Assembly: GCA_025964675.1 (NCBI GenBank) | Contig: JAOPYI010000021.1 | Coordinates: 1-64,000, forward strand | DNA: 64,000 nucleotides | From: Sphaerisporangium sp. | GTDB taxonomy: Bacteria > Actinomycetota > Actinomycetes > Streptosporangiales > Streptosporangiaceae | Direction of reading: 5' to 3' | Shown here: one piece after another, positions 1-7,664 of the stretch | How positions within the stretch are numbered: the first letter of the stretch is position 1 | How the letters are laid out: every line of letters begins with the position of its first letter | The notes under the pieces: generated by a model | What the model was told of the DNA's origin: nothing | What the model saw: the letters and a program-made list of their open reading frames with translations, nothing else | Database searches by the model: none | Made by a program: the position numbers and the translations under genes

Positions 1-1
1 C

Positions 2-67
2 ACCGGCAAAGACCGCTGGACCTACACCTACCTGGGACGCAACCCCCGCCCACACCCCCGCACATGA
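2..67 (+). CDS. C-terminal tail of an unidentified protein (partial)
   Basis: The second forward frame is open from the left edge to a TGA and reads as a short basic tail (TGKDRWTYTYLGRNPRPHPRT). Its composition is protein-like and unlike the Pro/Ala noise of the other frames here. It may be the end of a gene lying left of the window. Twenty-one residues are too few to assign a family, so this is a weak call. Confidence 0.25.
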   Translation, partial: TGKDRWTYTYLGRNPRPHPRT

Positions 68-186
68 AACCCCAGCCCATCACCGGACATGAAACCCCCA
101 CCCACCCACCAACCACCACACACAATCAGACAGCTACACGCTGGCACCGCCCCTCCCCGGGCATAGAACACGCCGATACCCCTACC

Positions 187-312
187 AGGCACAGGCATAG
201 GCACGGCACAGGCGGGCACGAGCTGGCACGGGCACTGCTGGGGGACGGGCGGGGCACGGGCACGGCACGGGCGGGGCACGGGCGGGGCGGGGGCACAGGC
301 ACGGGCGGGGGG
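187..312. repeat. GC-rich minisatellite of GGCACGG/GGCGGGG units
   Basis: About 125 bases consist of imperfect iterations of gggcacgg, gcacgggc and gggcgggg. The strand asymmetry (G on the given strand) is strong, which could favour secondary structure or replication slippage. No coding frame looks real across it. Confidence 0.6.
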
Positions 313-580
313 GAAGTCGGCGGGCAGGCCGCGGTGGTGCCGAACGCGGCCTCTTACCGGCACGTCCCCGTCCAGACGGCCTCGGTAGCACGGGTCCAGA
401 ACAGGCCGGTGACTGACAAGGAATCATGGTGCGACGGCACGGTTTCCATCGAAGATCGAACGGCTTCAGATACCGCCGGCCCTCGAGAACCGCGCGTTTC
501 CCCTTTTTGTCAACATGCTTTATCAAGCCCCCTACATCCGCGCAAAGGAAGACAAATCCTCAACTCGTGGGCGCCCTAGG

Positions 581-597
581 CAAATATCGGGAAATAG
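581..597 (+). promoter_or_regulatory. AT-rich motif AAATATCGGGAAAT shared with 22705-22731
   Basis: The string caaatatcgggaaatag stands out in a GC-rich genome. It lies 145 bases before the start codon of the secreted DUF3494 protein. A near copy, itself doubled, lies about 209 bases before the start of the secreted His-rich protein at 22914. I infer a shared regulatory element or promoter-associated site; no known consensus was matched. Confidence 0.35.
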
Positions 598-725
598 CTG
601 GCGGGCCTAAATCTCTCGCATGTCGGATAATAAGCACGACGCGGTGAATTAGTAAGGTCGGAAACAATGGCGCATCATTGATAACGCGTCTGAACGGAGC
701 AATACTAAAAGAAGAGGAAAGTTTT

Positions 726-2204
726 ATGATAAATGCCAGTCGCCATCGCGCTGTGCCGCGAAATACCGCTCGCTCCTGGCTGGCAGCGGCTCTGGCGGCC
801 GTCGTCGCCATGGGGATCGTCGCCGCCACTCCACGCGCCGCCGACGCGGCACAGAGCCCGGTCGGGCTCGGCACGGCGACCAGCTACGCGGTACTCGCCG
901 GGTCCGCGGTGACAAACACCGGTCCCACCGTCGTCGCCGGAGACCTCGGAGTCAGCCCTGGTTCGTCGGTGACCGGATTCCCGCCCGGCGTAGTGGTCGG
1001 GACCATCCACGCGGCCGACGCCGCCGCCATACAGGCCCAAGTCGACCAGACCACCGCGTACAACGACGCCGCAGGCCGGACCCCCGTCACCACCGTGCCC
1101 ACAGAACTGGGCGGGACCACCTTGACGCCAGGTGTCTACACCTCGGCCGCGGGCACCTTGGAGATCACCGGAAACCTGACACTCAACGCCCAAGGTGACC
1201 CGCACGCGGTCTTCATCTTCCAGGCGGCCTCCACCCTCAAAACGATGTCCGCCAGCACGGTGACCCTCATCGGGGGCGCCCAGGCGTGCAACGTCTTCTG
1301 GCAGGTCGGCAGCTCGGCCACCCTGGGAACGAGCTCGAGCTTCGTCGGCACCATCCTCGCGCTCACGTCGATCACCGTGACCACCGGCGTGACCGTGAAC
1401 GGCCGTCTCCTGGCCGGCAACGGCGCCGTCACCCTGGACTCGGACACCATCAAACGATCCGACTGCGCGATCCCTCCTCCTGACAGGACCACCGCTACCA
1501 CGGTTACCTCATCGGCCCCCACAGCTCAGGTGGGCACTCCGGTCACCTTCACCGCGACGGTGACATCCACCGCTGGGTTGATCCCCACGGGCACGGTCGC
1601 TTTCAGCTCCGATGGAGTCGGCATAGGCTCGGCCCCACTCGGAGCGGGCGGCCAAGCGAGCCTGACCGTCGCGACCCTTCCCGCCGGTACACACCAGATC
1701 GTCGCCACCTACTCGGGATCGGCCCTGTTGAATCCCAGCACCTCACCGCCGCTGACCCAGGTCATCGTCGGTCCCATTCCTCCTCCGACTCCTCCTCCGA
1801 CTCCTCCTCTGACTCCTCCTCTGACTCCGTCGCCGCCTGTCGTAGTCCCAGGCGGCTCCTCTCAGACGAACGCTCCCGGCTCCGCAGCGGCCAACGGCGA
1901 GGAAGGCAAGGAAAACATCGGGAACGTGAAGGAGGCCAAGACCCGCGCCCACAAACGCCAGGAATGGGACCGCAGTCACCATCGCAATGACCACGGCCGC
2001 CTGGTAACCATCCAGACGCTCCACACCCTTCACGGAGTGATCAGCGAGGACGGGCACGGAGGCCACCACAACACCCACAGATCCTGGTCCTCACGCCACC
2101 CGGGTCATCACCACGCGCATAAGAAAGCACAAAAGCATCAACAATTCCACGTGCGTCACAAGAGGTACCCAAAACAGCGTGCCATGATCGCCGTCACCGG
2201 TTGA
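726..2204 (+). CDS. Secreted DUF3494 (ice-binding-like) protein with Ig-like domain and His-rich tail
   Basis: A 492-residue exported protein. Residues 1-40 are a Sec-type signal peptide with a basic start, an Ala/Val-rich core and an ADA-AQ cleavage region. About residues 42-245 form a DUF3494 domain, the beta-solenoid fold of ice-binding proteins, with family phrases such as YAVLAGSAVTN, LGVSPG, GVYTSA and FQAAST. Residues about 255-345 are a group 3 bacterial Ig-like domain (VTFTATVTS, GTVAFSSDG, IVATYSG). A PPTPPPTPPLTP hinge follows. The last ~110 residues are rich in His, Lys and Arg (HHRNDH, GHHHAHKKAQKHQQ), which is not part of the family. The start at 726 has gaagaggaaag five bases upstream; an in-frame ATG at 678 lacks this. 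DUF3494 proteins in actinomycetes are often adhesive surface proteins rather than antifreezes. There is no LPXTG anchor, so the basic tail may mediate wall binding; that is inference. Confidence 0.88.
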   Translation: MINASRHRAVPRNTARSWLAAALAAVVAMGIVAATPRAADAAQSPVGLGTATSYAVLAGSAVTNTGPTVVAGDLGVSPGSSVTGFPPGVVVGTIHAADAAAIQAQVDQTTAYNDAAGRTPVTTVPTELGGTTLTPGVYTSAAGTLEITGNLTLNAQGDPHAVFIFQAASTLKTMSASTVTLIGGAQACNVFWQVGSSATLGTSSSFVGTILALTSITVTTGVTVNGRLLAGNGAVTLDSDTIKRSDCAIPPPDRTTATTVTSSAPTAQVGTPVTFTATVTSTAGLIPTGTVAFSSDGVGIGSAPLGAGGQASLTVATLPAGTHQIVATYSGSALLNPSTSPPLTQVIVGPIPPPTPPPTPPLTPPLTPSPPVVVPGGSSQTNAPGSAAANGEEGKENIGNVKEAKTRAHKRQEWDRSHHRNDHGRLVTIQTLHTLHGVISEDGHGGHHNTHRSWSSRHPGHHHAHKKAQKHQQFHVRHKRYPKQRAMIAVTG

Positions 2205-2403
2205 TGTATATTCCTGAAGTTCTCTTGTCTCGGTCGTCGGTCGTGCCACGTGAGGCGAGCATGACGAGGTAGAGGGCGGCCGGAATCAAAATCAGCAGCT
2301 CGTCTCCGGCGACGAACAGCATCCGGTGCTTCTTGGCCCGGATCCTGGGCTCGCCGGAGACGCCGGACATCGAGGAGCCTGTCGCGCCGACGGGACGTTC
2401 CAT
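2194..2403 (-). CDS. Possible 69-aa membrane-associated peptide, unrecognised
   Basis: A short reverse frame with one hydrophobic stretch near its C-terminus (LLILIPAALYLVMLASRG) followed by a charged tail. It overlaps the last 11 bases of the DUF3494 gene and lies just downstream of merR on the same strand. There is no clear ribosome binding site. It could be a small membrane protein or a decayed gene, and I do not recognise a family. Confidence 0.2.
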   Translation of the reverse strand: MERPVGATGSSMSGVSGEPRIRAKKHRMLFVAGDELLILIPAALYLVMLASRGTTDDRDKRTSGIYINR

Positions 2404-2450
2404 CGACCTCAGGCTTGACGTGGTGGCGCTCAGCCGTGCTGGTCCTGTTC

Positions 2451-2870
2451 TTAGTTCTCCGGCAGGGACCCGCACAGGTCATCGGCGGCGCCTTGGTCGA
2501 GGTGATCTTCGTACACCCGGACCTTGTAGCCGATCAGCTCCAGGCATTCGGTGAGCCGGCCGATCTGAGCGGTCACAAGCTCCTGGTGCCGACGCAGGAG
2601 AGCGAGCCGCTCAAGTTCGTTGCCGGCTCCTTGTCTGACAAGGCCGGTGTACTGGCGGATCGCCGGTAGGGGCATGCCGGAGGCGCGGAGAATGATGCAG
2701 AGGTTCAGCCACTCCACGTCCTGCTCGCTGTAGACGCGGCGCCCGCCGGGTCCACGTCGTACGGGATCGGCCAGGATGCCTTCGCGTTCGTAGAAGCGCA
2801 GCGCGTGAACGCTCAAACCCGTGCGTTCGGCGACCTGTCCGATGCTCAGACTTGGTGCGGTCTCAGACAT
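2451..2870 (-). CDS. MerR family transcriptional regulator
   Basis: A 139-residue DNA-binding activator. The N-terminal winged helix (LSIGQVAERTGLSVHALRFYEREGI, here given in two overlapping parts: residues about 8-20 and 20-32) is the MerR signature, with the wing at RRGPGGRRVYSEQDV. Residues about 80-125 form the dimerisation coiled coil (LERLALLRRHQELVTAQIGRLTECLELI). No Cys cluster for metal sensing is present, so it resembles the AdhR/BltR-like branch that senses organic electrophiles or drugs rather than metals. It is transcribed away from a putative aldo/keto reductase operon, with a 19-bp-spacer promoter between them. It probably controls that operon and possibly itself. Confidence 0.9.
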   Translation of the reverse strand: MSETAPSLSIGQVAERTGLSVHALRFYEREGILADPVRRGPGGRRVYSEQDVEWLNLCIILRASGMPLPAIRQYTGLVRQGAGNELERLALLRRHQELVTAQIGRLTECLELIGYKVRVYEDHLDQGAADDLCGSLPEN

Positions 2871-2888
2871 GCCGTCCAGAGTAAGGGC

Positions 2889-2919
2889 TTGACCTAGAGT
2901 CGAGTCTAGATCCTAGGGT
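2889..2919 (+). promoter_or_regulatory. MerR-type promoter/operator with 19-bp spacer
   Basis: TTGACC at 2889-2894 and TAGGGT at 2914-2919 are separated by 19 bases, the elongated spacing typical of MerR-activated promoters. An inverted repeat CTAGA-N6-TCTAG (2894-2898 and 2905-2909) lies between them. The site faces the short ORF at 2927 and the aldo/keto reductase, and lies 20 bases upstream of the divergent merR start. Confidence 0.75.
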
Positions 2920-2926
2920 ACGACGC

Positions 2927-3166
2927 ATGAGCGACTCACTGATCATGTTCGGCTCCGGCGGCATCGCGGCTGCTGGACCAAGGGCACCGTGTCGTCATCA
3001 TGTGATCACTACCGTCGCGGCCGGCCTCCTGAGATTCGCCGGAGACGCATCCGACCCGAACGCGGTTGCATCCGCCGTCGAGTCCACCATCTGGGGCGCC
3101 CAGATGGTTCAGACCAATGCGATTCCCCGTGTGATCGCAGCTGGAACGACCGGCAAGGGAGCATGA
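2927..3166 (+). pseudogene. Truncated Rossmann-fold oxidoreductase fragment
   Basis: A 79-residue frame that begins MSDSLIMFGSGGIAAAG, resembling the glycine-rich start of an NAD(P)-binding domain, and later has GDASDPNAVASAVE, resembling the second-strand region of NmrA/SDR-like proteins. The glycine motif is poor, the first helix is missing or scrambled and the rest of the domain is absent, so I read it as a remnant. It is the first frame behind the MerR promoter. Its TGA overlaps an ATG at 3163 (ATGA), six bases before my chosen start for the aldo/keto reductase, so its translation may be coupled to that gene. It could instead be a small functional leader. Confidence 0.4.
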
Positions 3167-3168
3167 TC

Positions 3169-4218
3169 ATGCGTTATCGCATCCTCGGCGGCACCGGTAT
3201 CGAGGTGAGTGTCCACTGCCTCGGGACCATGATGTTCGGCGCTGTCGGCAACACCGATCACGACGACTGCGTCCGCATCGTCCACGCCGCCCTCGACCAG
3301 GGGATCAACTTCGTCGACACCGCGGACATGTACTCCGCGGGTGAGTCAGAGGAGATCGTCGGAAAGGCGCTCCGGGGGCGCCGTGACGACGTCGTGCTCG
3401 CCACCAAGGTGCACTTCCGGATGGGCGAGGGCCTCAACCGGAGTGGCAACTCCCGGCGCTGGATCCTCAAAGAGGTCGAGGAAAGCCTGAAGCGCCTGCG
3501 GACCGACTGGATCGACCTCTACCAGATCCACCGCCCTGACCACACGACCGACATCGAGGAGACGCTGTCGGTGCTGAGCGACCTCGTGCGCCAGGGGAAG
3601 ATCCGCGCCTTCGGCTGCTCGACCTTCCCGGCTGAAGACATCGTCGAGGCTCATCACGTCGCCGAACGCCGCGGGCTCCAGCGCTTCAGGACCGAGCAGC
3701 CGCCCTACTCACTCCTCGCCCGGGGAATCGAGGCTTCCGTGCTTCCGGTCTGCCAGCGCTACGGGATGGGGGTGCTGACCTGGAGCCCGCTCGCCTCGGG
3801 CTTCCTCTCCGGCAGGTACCGGAAGGGCCGGCCCATCGATCTCTCCACTGGCCGTGCCTCGCTCACGCCGGCACGCTTCGATCCCTCGATACCCGAGAAC
3901 GCCACCAAGCTCGAGATCGTCGAAGAGCTCGTCGAGCTCGCGACAAGCATCGGCTGCTCGCTCCCCGAGCTTGCCGTGGCCTTCACCGTGGCGCATCCCG
4001 GCGTCACCTCGGTGATCACCGGACCGCGGACCATGAAGCAGCTGGAGGAGCTGCTGAAGGGCGCCTCGCTCACCCTCGATGATGCGACCCTCGACCGGAT
4101 CGACGAGATCGTGCCGCCCGGGACCAACGTTTACAGCCCGGACGGCGCCTGGCGGCCGCCGGTACTGGCCGACAGCACACGCCGCCGCCGCCCCCTGGCA
4201 GACCGCACCGCAGACTAG
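3169..4218 (+). CDS. Aldo/keto reductase
   Basis: A 349-residue NAD(P)H-dependent reductase of the AKR superfamily, cytosolic (TIM barrel). The catalytic tetrad is visible: Asp and Tyr in DTADMYS, Lys in ATKVHF and His in QIHRPD. The C-terminal cofactor-binding region (SVITGPRTMKQLEE) is also present. The overall arrangement resembles the YajO/Tas-like branch that reduces aldehydes and ketones. I chose ATG 3169, eight bases after aaggga; ATG 3163 is too close to that site. The gene lies under a MerR-type promoter, which suggests induction by a reactive carbonyl or similar compound. The substrate cannot be deduced. Confidence 0.9.
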   Translation: MRYRILGGTGIEVSVHCLGTMMFGAVGNTDHDDCVRIVHAALDQGINFVDTADMYSAGESEEIVGKALRGRRDDVVLATKVHFRMGEGLNRSGNSRRWILKEVEESLKRLRTDWIDLYQIHRPDHTTDIEETLSVLSDLVRQGKIRAFGCSTFPAEDIVEAHHVAERRGLQRFRTEQPPYSLLARGIEASVLPVCQRYGMGVLTWSPLASGFLSGRYRKGRPIDLSTGRASLTPARFDPSIPENATKLEIVEELVELATSIGCSLPELAVAFTVAHPGVTSVITGPRTMKQLEELLKGASLTLDDATLDRIDEIVPPGTNVYSPDGAWRPPVLADSTRRRRPLADRTAD

Positions 4219-4304
4219 TCAGAAAGGTACGGCCCTGGTTTCCGGCCTTCAAACGGGACGGCTACGGCTTGGCGATCAAATAACCCATTCGAGGCCGGCC
4301 GACT

Positions 4305-7300
4305 TCATCTTTCCTCGGGGATGGACTCGATCAGGCGTACCAGGCCCTTGGCGTCGAGGAGGTCCACCGGCCGTACGGTCTCGTTGGCGCGGACGTAGTG
4401 GAAGGCGGCGCCGACCTTCGTCAGGGGGACCTCGGCAAGGTGCGCCCAGGCCAGCCGGTAGGCCGCGAGCTGGACCGCCGAGGCCCTGGCGGCACGCCCA
4501 CGCGGGGGCTCCCCCGTCTTCCAGTCGACGACCACGTAGCCGTCGCCGTCGGTGAAGACGGCGTCCATGCGTCCACGCACCAGCCGGTCGGCGATCATGG
4601 TCTCGAACGGGACCTCCAGGTCGACCGGCTCCAGGCCCGCCCACTGGCTCTCCTCGAAGCGCGCCTGGAGCTCGTTGAGCTGGATGTCGACTTCGGAAAA
4701 GTCATCGGAAGCGCCGGGCATCTCGAAGTCGTCGATGAGGCGCTGCTGGCCCCACCGTCCCTCCAGCCAGCGGTGGAATGCGGTGCCCCTGCGCGCGAGC
4801 GGCGCGGGTTTGTGGGGTAGCGGGCGGCGGATCTGCCGGGCCAGCGCCGCCGGGTCAGACGCCAGAGTGACCAGGGAGGAGACCGTCAGGTGGGCGGGCA
4901 ACTCCACGACCGCGCCACCGTGCCGCCTGTTCTGCTCGCGTTCCTTCAGCAGCAGCTCGGTGTCCCGCGCCCAGACGCGCACACGGTCTTGCTCCCACTC
5001 CTTCATATTCGCCGGTGAAAGGTCGGTGGCCTCTGCTTCTGGGAGGTCGGTGGGGTGTGGGACGGAGGTGAGGTCGTACATTGCGTCCATGACCATGTCG
5101 GCGCCGGCCTGGATGGCGTCGTGCCGCTCGCCCGCCGGAGTCGCCGGCCACTGCGCCGCCGGAGGCTCGGCCAGCAACGGGTTGACGACGTCCTCCCCGA
5201 CCTCCGGCGCCCAATAGGCCGCCTGGCCGGAGGCCTCGCGGATCTCCAGCAGGAAGTCGGAGGGGTCGAGCGGCCTGGCGGCGGACCCCCACCGGTAACC
5301 GGACGCGATCAGCAGGTAGTGGGCCCGCGTGACGGCGACATAGGCGAGCCGCCGCTCCTCCATGAGGTCGCGCTCGCGGCAGCGCTCGTCGAACTCCGCC
5401 AGGTCGTCCTTTTCCAGACCGTTCAGCGCCGGGAGGTCCGACCTGTCGCCCCGGAGGGAGTACGGCAGCTTGCGGGGGTTCTCCGTCCACCGTGAGTTGG
5501 TCACCGGCGTGGCCGGGAAGACGCTGCCCTTGGCCAGGCCGCCCTTCTGTGTGGTGAGCTGCGAGAGCCCCGGCACGACCACGACCGGCCACTCCAGCCC
5601 CTTGGAGGCGTGCACGGTCATCAGCTTGACGCTGTTGGTCTCGCCCACCCGCCCGGCCTCGAGGCCGAACTCCTCGGACTCCGCGGCCTTGAGATAGGCG
5701 AGGAACGCGCCCAGCGTCGGGTCCTCGGCGTCACCGGCGAACCTTGAGGCGGCGTCCAAGAAGGCGTCGAGGTCGGCGCGGGCGGTCAGCGGCCCGCCGC
5801 CCCTCGCGGCCACCTCGACGTCCAGGCCGAGCCGCCTCTCGATCTCGGTGATCAGGTCGGGCAGCGGCTGGCCCGCGTGGGACCGCAGGAAGCGGAGCTC
5901 CTGCGCCAGGCGCGGCAGCCGTGTCCGGGCCAGCGGCGAGAAGGGCTCGAGCCACTCGGGCCGGTCGGGCAGCTCGTCGAGGGCGTCGACCAGGCTGCCG
6001 CGCTGCTCAGCCATGTCGGCGACGACCTGCTCCAGGGGGTCGTCCACGGCCGGGCGGCCGCGGTGGGCCACGGTCAGCTCCCTGGCCAGGTCGCCGAGCA
6101 CCTTCAGGTCGGCGGGCCCGATACGCCAGCGCGGCCCGGCGAGCAGCCGTACGAGCGCGTCGCCGGCGGTCGGCTCGTACAGCACGCGCAGCGTCGCCAC
6201 CAGGTCGGCGACCTCGGGGACGGTCAGCAGGCCGCCGAGGCCCACCACCTCGACAGGGATGTCCCGAGCCTCCAGCGCCCGCCTCAGAGCCGGGAACTGC
6301 GCCCGCTTGCGCGCCAGGACCGCGACGTCCTGGGGTTGCAGGGCCATGGCGCCGCCCCAGGTGCCACCGGCCTTGGCCTTGTCGCGGAGCTTGTCACGCT
6401 CGCCCTCGCCCCAGGGAAGGCCGTCGGGCGCGGTCTCCCTGCCCAGCATGCGGGCCACGCCGTCGGCGATCCAGGCGGCCTCGTCCTCGGCGGTCTGGTG
6501 GAAGGCGCAGACCACCCTGCCGCGCCCGACGCGGTTCGTACCGGGCACCAGCACCGGCACCTCCCGCGCCTCCGCGCGCAGCGGCACCTGCACCCGGGCC
6601 GCGACGTCGAGGACCCGCTCACCGTTGCGGAAGCTGACCGCGAGCCGCCGCACGGCGGCGGGCTCTCCCGTCGTCGTGGGGAAGTCGTCGACGAACCGCT
6701 TGAGGTTGCCCGACGAGGCGCCGCGCCAGCCGTAGATCGACTGGCAGGGGTCGCCCACGGCGGTCACGGGGTGGCCGCCGGCGAACAGCGCGCGCAGCAG
6801 GACGAGCTGCGCGTGGCTGGTGTCCTGGTACTCGTCCAGAAGGACCACAGAGAACCTGCCACGCTCGATCAGGCCGACGTCGGAGTGCCGGGAGGCGATC
6901 CTGGCCGCGAGCGCCATCTGGTCGCCGTAGTCGATGACCTCGCGGCTGCGCTTCAGCCGGTCGTACGCCTGGACCATCGGGAGGAACTGCTCGCGGATGT
7001 CCTGCGTGCGCACCGGCCTGCGCTGGGCCAGCGTCGGCCTGCCGCCGAGCCGGGCGAAACGCTCGTCGAGCCAGTGGCCCACCTCGCGCACCTCGTCGGC
7101 CGTGCGCAGGTGCTCGGACAGCTCGCCCGCCAGCTCCAGCACCGCGGCGGTGACCGACGGAGGGGCGAGGTCCACGCGGTCCATGGGACCGTCGTACCGG
7201 CCGACCACGCGGGCCGCCATCTGCCACGAGATGGCGGGGCTCACCAGCCGCATGGTCGGCTCCAGCGCCTCGCGGAGCGCGTGGTCGGTGACCAGCCTCG

Positions 7301-7664
7301 CGGCGTACGAGTGGTAGGTGGACACGGTGGGCTCGGCGTCCAGCAGCTCGGGCGGGGCGAGCCCTACCTCGGCGAGCCGGACGAGCCGCTTGCGCACCCG
7401 GGCGGCCAGCTCGGCGGCGGCCTTGCGGGTGAACGTCAGCCCGAGGACGCGCTCGGGGCGGACCAGCCCGTTGGCGACCAGCCAGACGACCCGTCCGGCC
7501 ATGGTCTCGCTCTTGCCGGAGCCCGCGCCCGCGACCACCACCATCGGCTCGAGCGGCGCCTCGATGACGGCCGCCTGCTCGGGGGTGGGCGGCGGGATGC
7601 CGAGCTTCTCGGCCAGCTCCGCCGGTCCGATCAGAGCGGGACGCGGCGCGTTCCCGTCTAGCAA
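4305..7664 (-). CDS. adnB: AdnB-like ATP-dependent helicase-nuclease subunit
   Basis: An 1119-residue UvrD/Rep superfamily 1A helicase with a C-terminal PD-(D/E)XK nuclease. Walker A is AGAGSGKS at about residue 45-52, followed by LTFTRKAA, the DEYQDT box near 275, GDPCQSIYGWRG and AVSFRNGERV. Late helicase motifs include LMTVHASKGLEW and YVAVTRA. The nuclease core is VVVDWKTG near residue 1043. In mycobacteria AdnA and AdnB form a heterodimeric, double-motor, double-nuclease machine that resects double-strand breaks. The start overlaps the end of the adnA frame by seven bases, indicating one operon with translational coupling. The length fits the family and no key motif is missing. Confidence 0.93.
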   Translation of the reverse strand: MLDGNAPRPALIGPAELAEKLGIPPPTPEQAAVIEAPLEPMVVVAGAGSGKSETMAGRVVWLVANGLVRPERVLGLTFTRKAAAELAARVRKRLVRLAEVGLAPPELLDAEPTVSTYHSYAARLVTDHALREALEPTMRLVSPAISWQMAARVVGRYDGPMDRVDLAPPSVTAAVLELAGELSEHLRTADEVREVGHWLDERFARLGGRPTLAQRRPVRTQDIREQFLPMVQAYDRLKRSREVIDYGDQMALAARIASRHSDVGLIERGRFSVVLLDEYQDTSHAQLVLLRALFAGGHPVTAVGDPCQSIYGWRGASSGNLKRFVDDFPTTTGEPAAVRRLAVSFRNGERVLDVAARVQVPLRAEAREVPVLVPGTNRVGRGRVVCAFHQTAEDEAAWIADGVARMLGRETAPDGLPWGEGERDKLRDKAKAGGTWGGAMALQPQDVAVLARKRAQFPALRRALEARDIPVEVVGLGGLLTVPEVADLVATLRVLYEPTAGDALVRLLAGPRWRIGPADLKVLGDLARELTVAHRGRPAVDDPLEQVVADMAEQRGSLVDALDELPDRPEWLEPFSPLARTRLPRLAQELRFLRSHAGQPLPDLITEIERRLGLDVEVAARGGGPLTARADLDAFLDAASRFAGDAEDPTLGAFLAYLKAAESEEFGLEAGRVGETNSVKLMTVHASKGLEWPVVVVPGLSQLTTQKGGLAKGSVFPATPVTNSRWTENPRKLPYSLRGDRSDLPALNGLEKDDLAEFDERCRERDLMEERRLAYVAVTRAHYLLIASGYRWGSAARPLDPSDFLLEIREASGQAAYWAPEVGEDVVNPLLAEPPAAQWPATPAGERHDAIQAGADMVMDAMYDLTSVPHPTDLPEAEATDLSPANMKEWEQDRVRVWARDTELLLKEREQNRRHGGAVVELPAHLTVSSLVTLASDPAALARQIRRPLPHKPAPLARRGTAFHRWLEGRWGQQRLIDDFEMPGASDDFSEVDIQLNELQARFEESQWAGLEPVDLEVPFETMIADRLVRGRMDAVFTDGDGYVVVDWKTGEPPRGRAARASAVQLAAYRLAWAHLAEVPLTKVGAAFHYVRANETVRPVDLLDAKGLVRLIESIPEER

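Larger units (their letters stand above)
68..725. other. Gene-free region upstream of the DUF3494 gene
   Basis: No convincing gene is present. Open frames here translate to Pro/Ala/Arg-rich low-complexity sequence. The left half contains a GC-rich minisatellite. The right half, from about 480, is distinctly more AT-rich and holds the probable promoter and 5' leader of the secreted protein starting at 726. Confidence 0.6.

Noticed and set aside
187-312. Repeated GC units considered as a CRISPR array
   Set aside because: Units are short and contiguous, with no regular spacers and no cas genes nearby; the Cas4-like nuclease at 32381 stands alone.
5877-7661. Long forward-strand open frame (594 codons) opposite adnB
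   Set aside because: It is a GC-skew shadow of adnB: Gly/Arg/His-rich, without domains, and adnB has complete helicase motifs on the other strand.
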